From NCBI GenBank assembly GCA_946626905.1, contig CAMOVA010000005.1:1-25358 (forward strand): a DNA stretch of 25,358 nucleotides, written 5' to 3'. Both the position numbers and the translations under genes were made by a program. Under the pieces are notes generated by a model, which was not told the DNA's origin, did not search any database, and saw nothing but the letters and a program-made list of their open reading frames with translations. The DNA is from an uncultured Bacillota bacterium. Lineage in GTDB: Bacteria; Bacillota_I; Bacilli_A; RF39; UBA660. Shown piece by piece: positions 23,303-25,358 of the stretch (position 1 is the stretch's first letter; every line of letters starts with the position of its first letter).

Positions 23303-23593
23303 ATGGATAATTTTTATTTAATAGATTTATATGATATTTATGGACAACTTCTAACAGAAAAGCAACAAACATATTTTGAAGATTATTTCTTTGATAATCT
23401 ATCTTTAAAAGAAATAAGTGAGAATTATAATATAAGTAGAAATGCTGTTTGGGGTACTATTAAAGAAGTAGAAAATAAATTGTTAAATTATGAAACTAAA
23501 TTAGGTATTCATGAAAAAGATAAAAAAATAAAGGAAATTATAACTAAAACAAATAATAAAGAATTAATAAAAGAATTAGAAAAGTTGTTATGA
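23303..23593 (+). CDS. ylxM: YlxM/p13-like HTH protein of the SRP operon
   Basis: YlxM is a small helix-turn-helix protein, usually adjacent to ftsY and ffh in Firmicutes. In streptococci it is reported to affect SRP function. The YLIDLYDIYGQLLTEKQQTYFEDYFFDNLSLKEISE block and NISRNAVWGTIKEVENKL recognition-helix region match the family well, and the sequence ends in coiled helix. The length is 96 residues. It ends in TGA. The next gene is not ffh but a HerA-type ATPase, 13 nt downstream. Confidence 0.9.
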   Translation: MDNFYLIDLYDIYGQLLTEKQQTYFEDYFFDNLSLKEISENYNISRNAVWGTIKEVENKLLNYETKLGIHEKDKKIKEIITKTNNKELIKELEKLL

Positions 23594-23606
23594 AAGGGTT
23601 GGGTTT

Positions 23607-25358
23607 ATGTTTGGTAAGATAGTGTATATTAGCGATAATGTAGCACATATTGAAATAAAAGAAGGAACACCTATTAATGAGGATCTTTTAAATATGCATG
23701 TCATATTCGAAGATGATAATAAAAAAATATTAGGTGAAGTAGAGGACTTAACACAAGAATTAATAAAGGTAAGATTTTTAGGAGAAATAAGAGATAATAA
23801 ATTTGTTCTAGGAGTTATTAGAAAGCCAAAATTATCTGCTTCTATTAGAATTATTACAGAAGATGAATTTGGTTTAGTAATAGGTGAAGATAATAAAGAT
23901 TCACTAAAATTAGGTGTTTCGCCACTATATAATGATTATCCAATTCATGTTGATATTAATGATATGTTCTCTAATCATATGGCTATATTTGGTAATACAG
24001 GTTCTGGTAAATCATGGGGCCTTGCTAGACTTTTACAAAACGTATTTGAAAATAAAAGTGTAGTACCAATTAGATCTAATTTTTTGATATTTGATGCTTA
24101 TGGTGAATATCATAAAGCATTTGAAAAAATAAATGAAATAAATCCATCATTTAATTTTAAATATTTCACAACTAATGCTGATGATAAAAATGGAACATTA
24201 CTTAGAATTCCAATATATTTACTGAATGTAGATGATTTAGCTCTTTTATTAAATGCTACTGATCATTCACAATTACCAATTATTGAAAAAATGTATAAAT
24301 TAGCTCGTATTTTTTCAGAATCAGGTGAAATGAATGAAGCTTATAAAAATCATTTAATAGCTAAAGCTATTATGAATATACTTTATACTAATCAAACATC
24401 TACTAGTAAAAGAAATGATATATTTTCAATATTAAATGATTGTAGTACATCTAAATTTAATTCCGAAGCCCCTGTACAAGGTGTTGGATATGTAAGAAAA
24501 TTTAGAGAGTGTTTTATTATTGATAAAGATGGTTCTTTCCAAGAAAGTATTTTAATTGCTGAATATGTATCATCATTTATAAATCCAGATTTAGATCAAT
24601 ATGAAGCAATGACTAATAATTTTTATACTTTAAAAGATTTGGAAAAAGCTTTAGATTTTACTTTAATATCAGAAGGATTACTTAAAAATGAAACAACATA
24701 TAGTTATGCTATCGCATTAAAAGTAAGATTACATTCATTAATAATTAGTGAAAATGCAAAATATTTTGAATATCCAACTATGACAAATTTAAATAACTAT
24801 ATTGCTTCTTTAGTAGTTTGTCCAAATGGACAAAAAGCGCAAATAATTAATTTTAATTTAGAAGATATAGATGATTCTCTTGCTAAAACAATAACTAAAA
24901 TATATACAAGAATGCTTTTTGAATTTACTAAAAAGTTACCAGTAAGAGCGTCTATACCATTCCATATATTCTTAGAGGAAGCTCATAGATATGTTCAAAA
25001 TGATAGTGATAAAGAATTACTAGGATATAACATATTTGATAGGGTAGCTAAAGAAGGAAGAAAATATGGATTAGTATTTAATCTTATTTCACAAAGACCA
25101 GTTGAAATATCAGAAACAGTTATATCTCAATGTAGTAATTTCATGATATTTAAAATGAATCATCCAAGAGATCTTGAATATATTAAGAAAATGTTACCTA
25201 ATATAAATCAGGAAATAATAGAAAAACAAAAAAGTTTACAACCAGGTACTTGTGTTGCGTTTGGTAAAGCATTTAAAATACCATTAATTATTAAAATGGC
25301 AGAACCAAAACCAGCGCCTTATTCAAGTAATTGTGATGTAAAAAATAGATGGCAATAA
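23607..25358 (+). CDS. HerA-type hexameric ATPase (DUF87/COG0433), copy 2
   Basis: This is the paralogue of the 5190-6956 ATPase. It has the same order: an N-terminal HAS-barrel (about 1-90), Walker A GNTGSGKS (129-136), IFDAYGEYH, a long helical insertion, Walker B FLEEAHRYVQND, EGRKYG, ISQRP, ISQCSNF and LQPGTCVAFG. The length is 583 residues, complete, with the stop at the last base of the window. Large blocks are identical to copy 1, while the HAS-barrel and middle insertion have diverged, suggesting an old duplication with separate partners. It sits 13 nt after ylxM with GGGTTGGG upstream, so it is probably read from the ftsY-ylxM operon. No NurA, SIR2 or other nuclease partner is in the window. 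The function is unknown. Confidence 0.85.
   Translation: MFGKIVYISDNVAHIEIKEGTPINEDLLNMHVIFEDDNKKILGEVEDLTQELIKVRFLGEIRDNKFVLGVIRKPKLSASIRIITEDEFGLVIGEDNKDSLKLGVSPLYNDYPIHVDINDMFSNHMAIFGNTGSGKSWGLARLLQNVFENKSVVPIRSNFLIFDAYGEYHKAFEKINEINPSFNFKYFTTNADDKNGTLLRIPIYLLNVDDLALLLNATDHSQLPIIEKMYKLARIFSESGEMNEAYKNHLIAKAIMNILYTNQTSTSKRNDIFSILNDCSTSKFNSEAPVQGVGYVRKFRECFIIDKDGSFQESILIAEYVSSFINPDLDQYEAMTNNFYTLKDLEKALDFTLISEGLLKNETTYSYAIALKVRLHSLIISENAKYFEYPTMTNLNNYIASLVVCPNGQKAQIINFNLEDIDDSLAKTITKIYTRMLFEFTKKLPVRASIPFHIFLEEAHRYVQNDSDKELLGYNIFDRVAKEGRKYGLVFNLISQRPVEISETVISQCSNFMIFKMNHPRDLEYIKKMLPNINQEIIEKQKSLQPGTCVAFGKAFKIPLIIKMAEPKPAPYSSNCDVKNRWQ

Noticed and set aside
5190..25358. HerA genes as part of an antiphage system.
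   Set aside because: No SIR2, NurA, DUF4297-like or other effector gene is present and both copies sit among core genes.
1..25358. Mycoplasma-type genetic code (UGA as Trp).
   Set aside because: UGA ends spoVAC, spoVAD and ylxM exactly at family-typical C-termini, and Trp positions are encoded by TGG.
1..25358. CRISPR arrays, tRNA or rRNA genes, insertion sequences.
   Set aside because: No spaced repeats, cloverleaf-like segments or transposase reading frames were seen.

Overview
The window is very AT-rich chromosomal DNA from a low-GC, Gram-positive, spore-forming anaerobe. It looks like a Bacilli/Erysipelotrichia-type lineage close to the root of Mollicutes (RF39-like gut bacteria are my best guess, by inference). 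The pointers are EzrA, the YqeG-YqeH and YunB-YutD neighbourhoods, SpoIVA, SpoVIF and SpoVAC/AD/AE, a class III (oxygen-sensitive) ribonucleotide reductase, and an SMC of only 981 residues. UGA is used as a stop (spoVAC, spoVAD, ylxM), so this is not the Mycoplasma code. I see no mobile elements, CRISPR arrays, tRNAs or rRNAs.

Layout. 1-515: cysE (-), ending in a palindromic terminator. 601-3586: pcrA helicase and a sugar nucleotidyltransferase. 3653-5141: yqeG-yqeH. 5190-6956: a HerA-type ATPase, convergent on secE-nusG (6979-7673, -) with a shared terminator. 7834-10326: ezrA and a stomatin-like SPFH protein. 10327-12308 (-): a sporulation block of spoVIF, spoIVA and an unrecognised 49-residue protein. 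12309-12673: an A-rich intergenic region holding two divergent promoters. 12674-15711: anaerobic nucleotide reduction (nrdD, a 58-residue ORF, nrdG). 15757-16827: yunB and yutD. 16893-18669: spoVAC-spoVAD-spoVAE. 18749-25358: smc, a membrane-anchored EIIB-like protein, ftsY, a small membrane protein, ylxM and a second HerA-type ATPase.

The most notable point is the reductase. The 761-residue NrdD stops after its cysteine-rich C-terminal segment and has no glycyl-radical motif. That motif (RVTGYL) is on a separate 58-residue ORF with its own strong Shine-Dalgarno sequence, between nrdD and nrdG. The enzyme therefore appears to be made as two polypeptides, with NrdG activating the small one. 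Other points are the pair of HerA paralogues without a nuclease partner, an EIIB-fold protein lacking its phospho-cysteine, a small gene downstream of spoIVA, and a recurrent compact promoter in which the -10 box lies only about 14-21 nt before the start codon.
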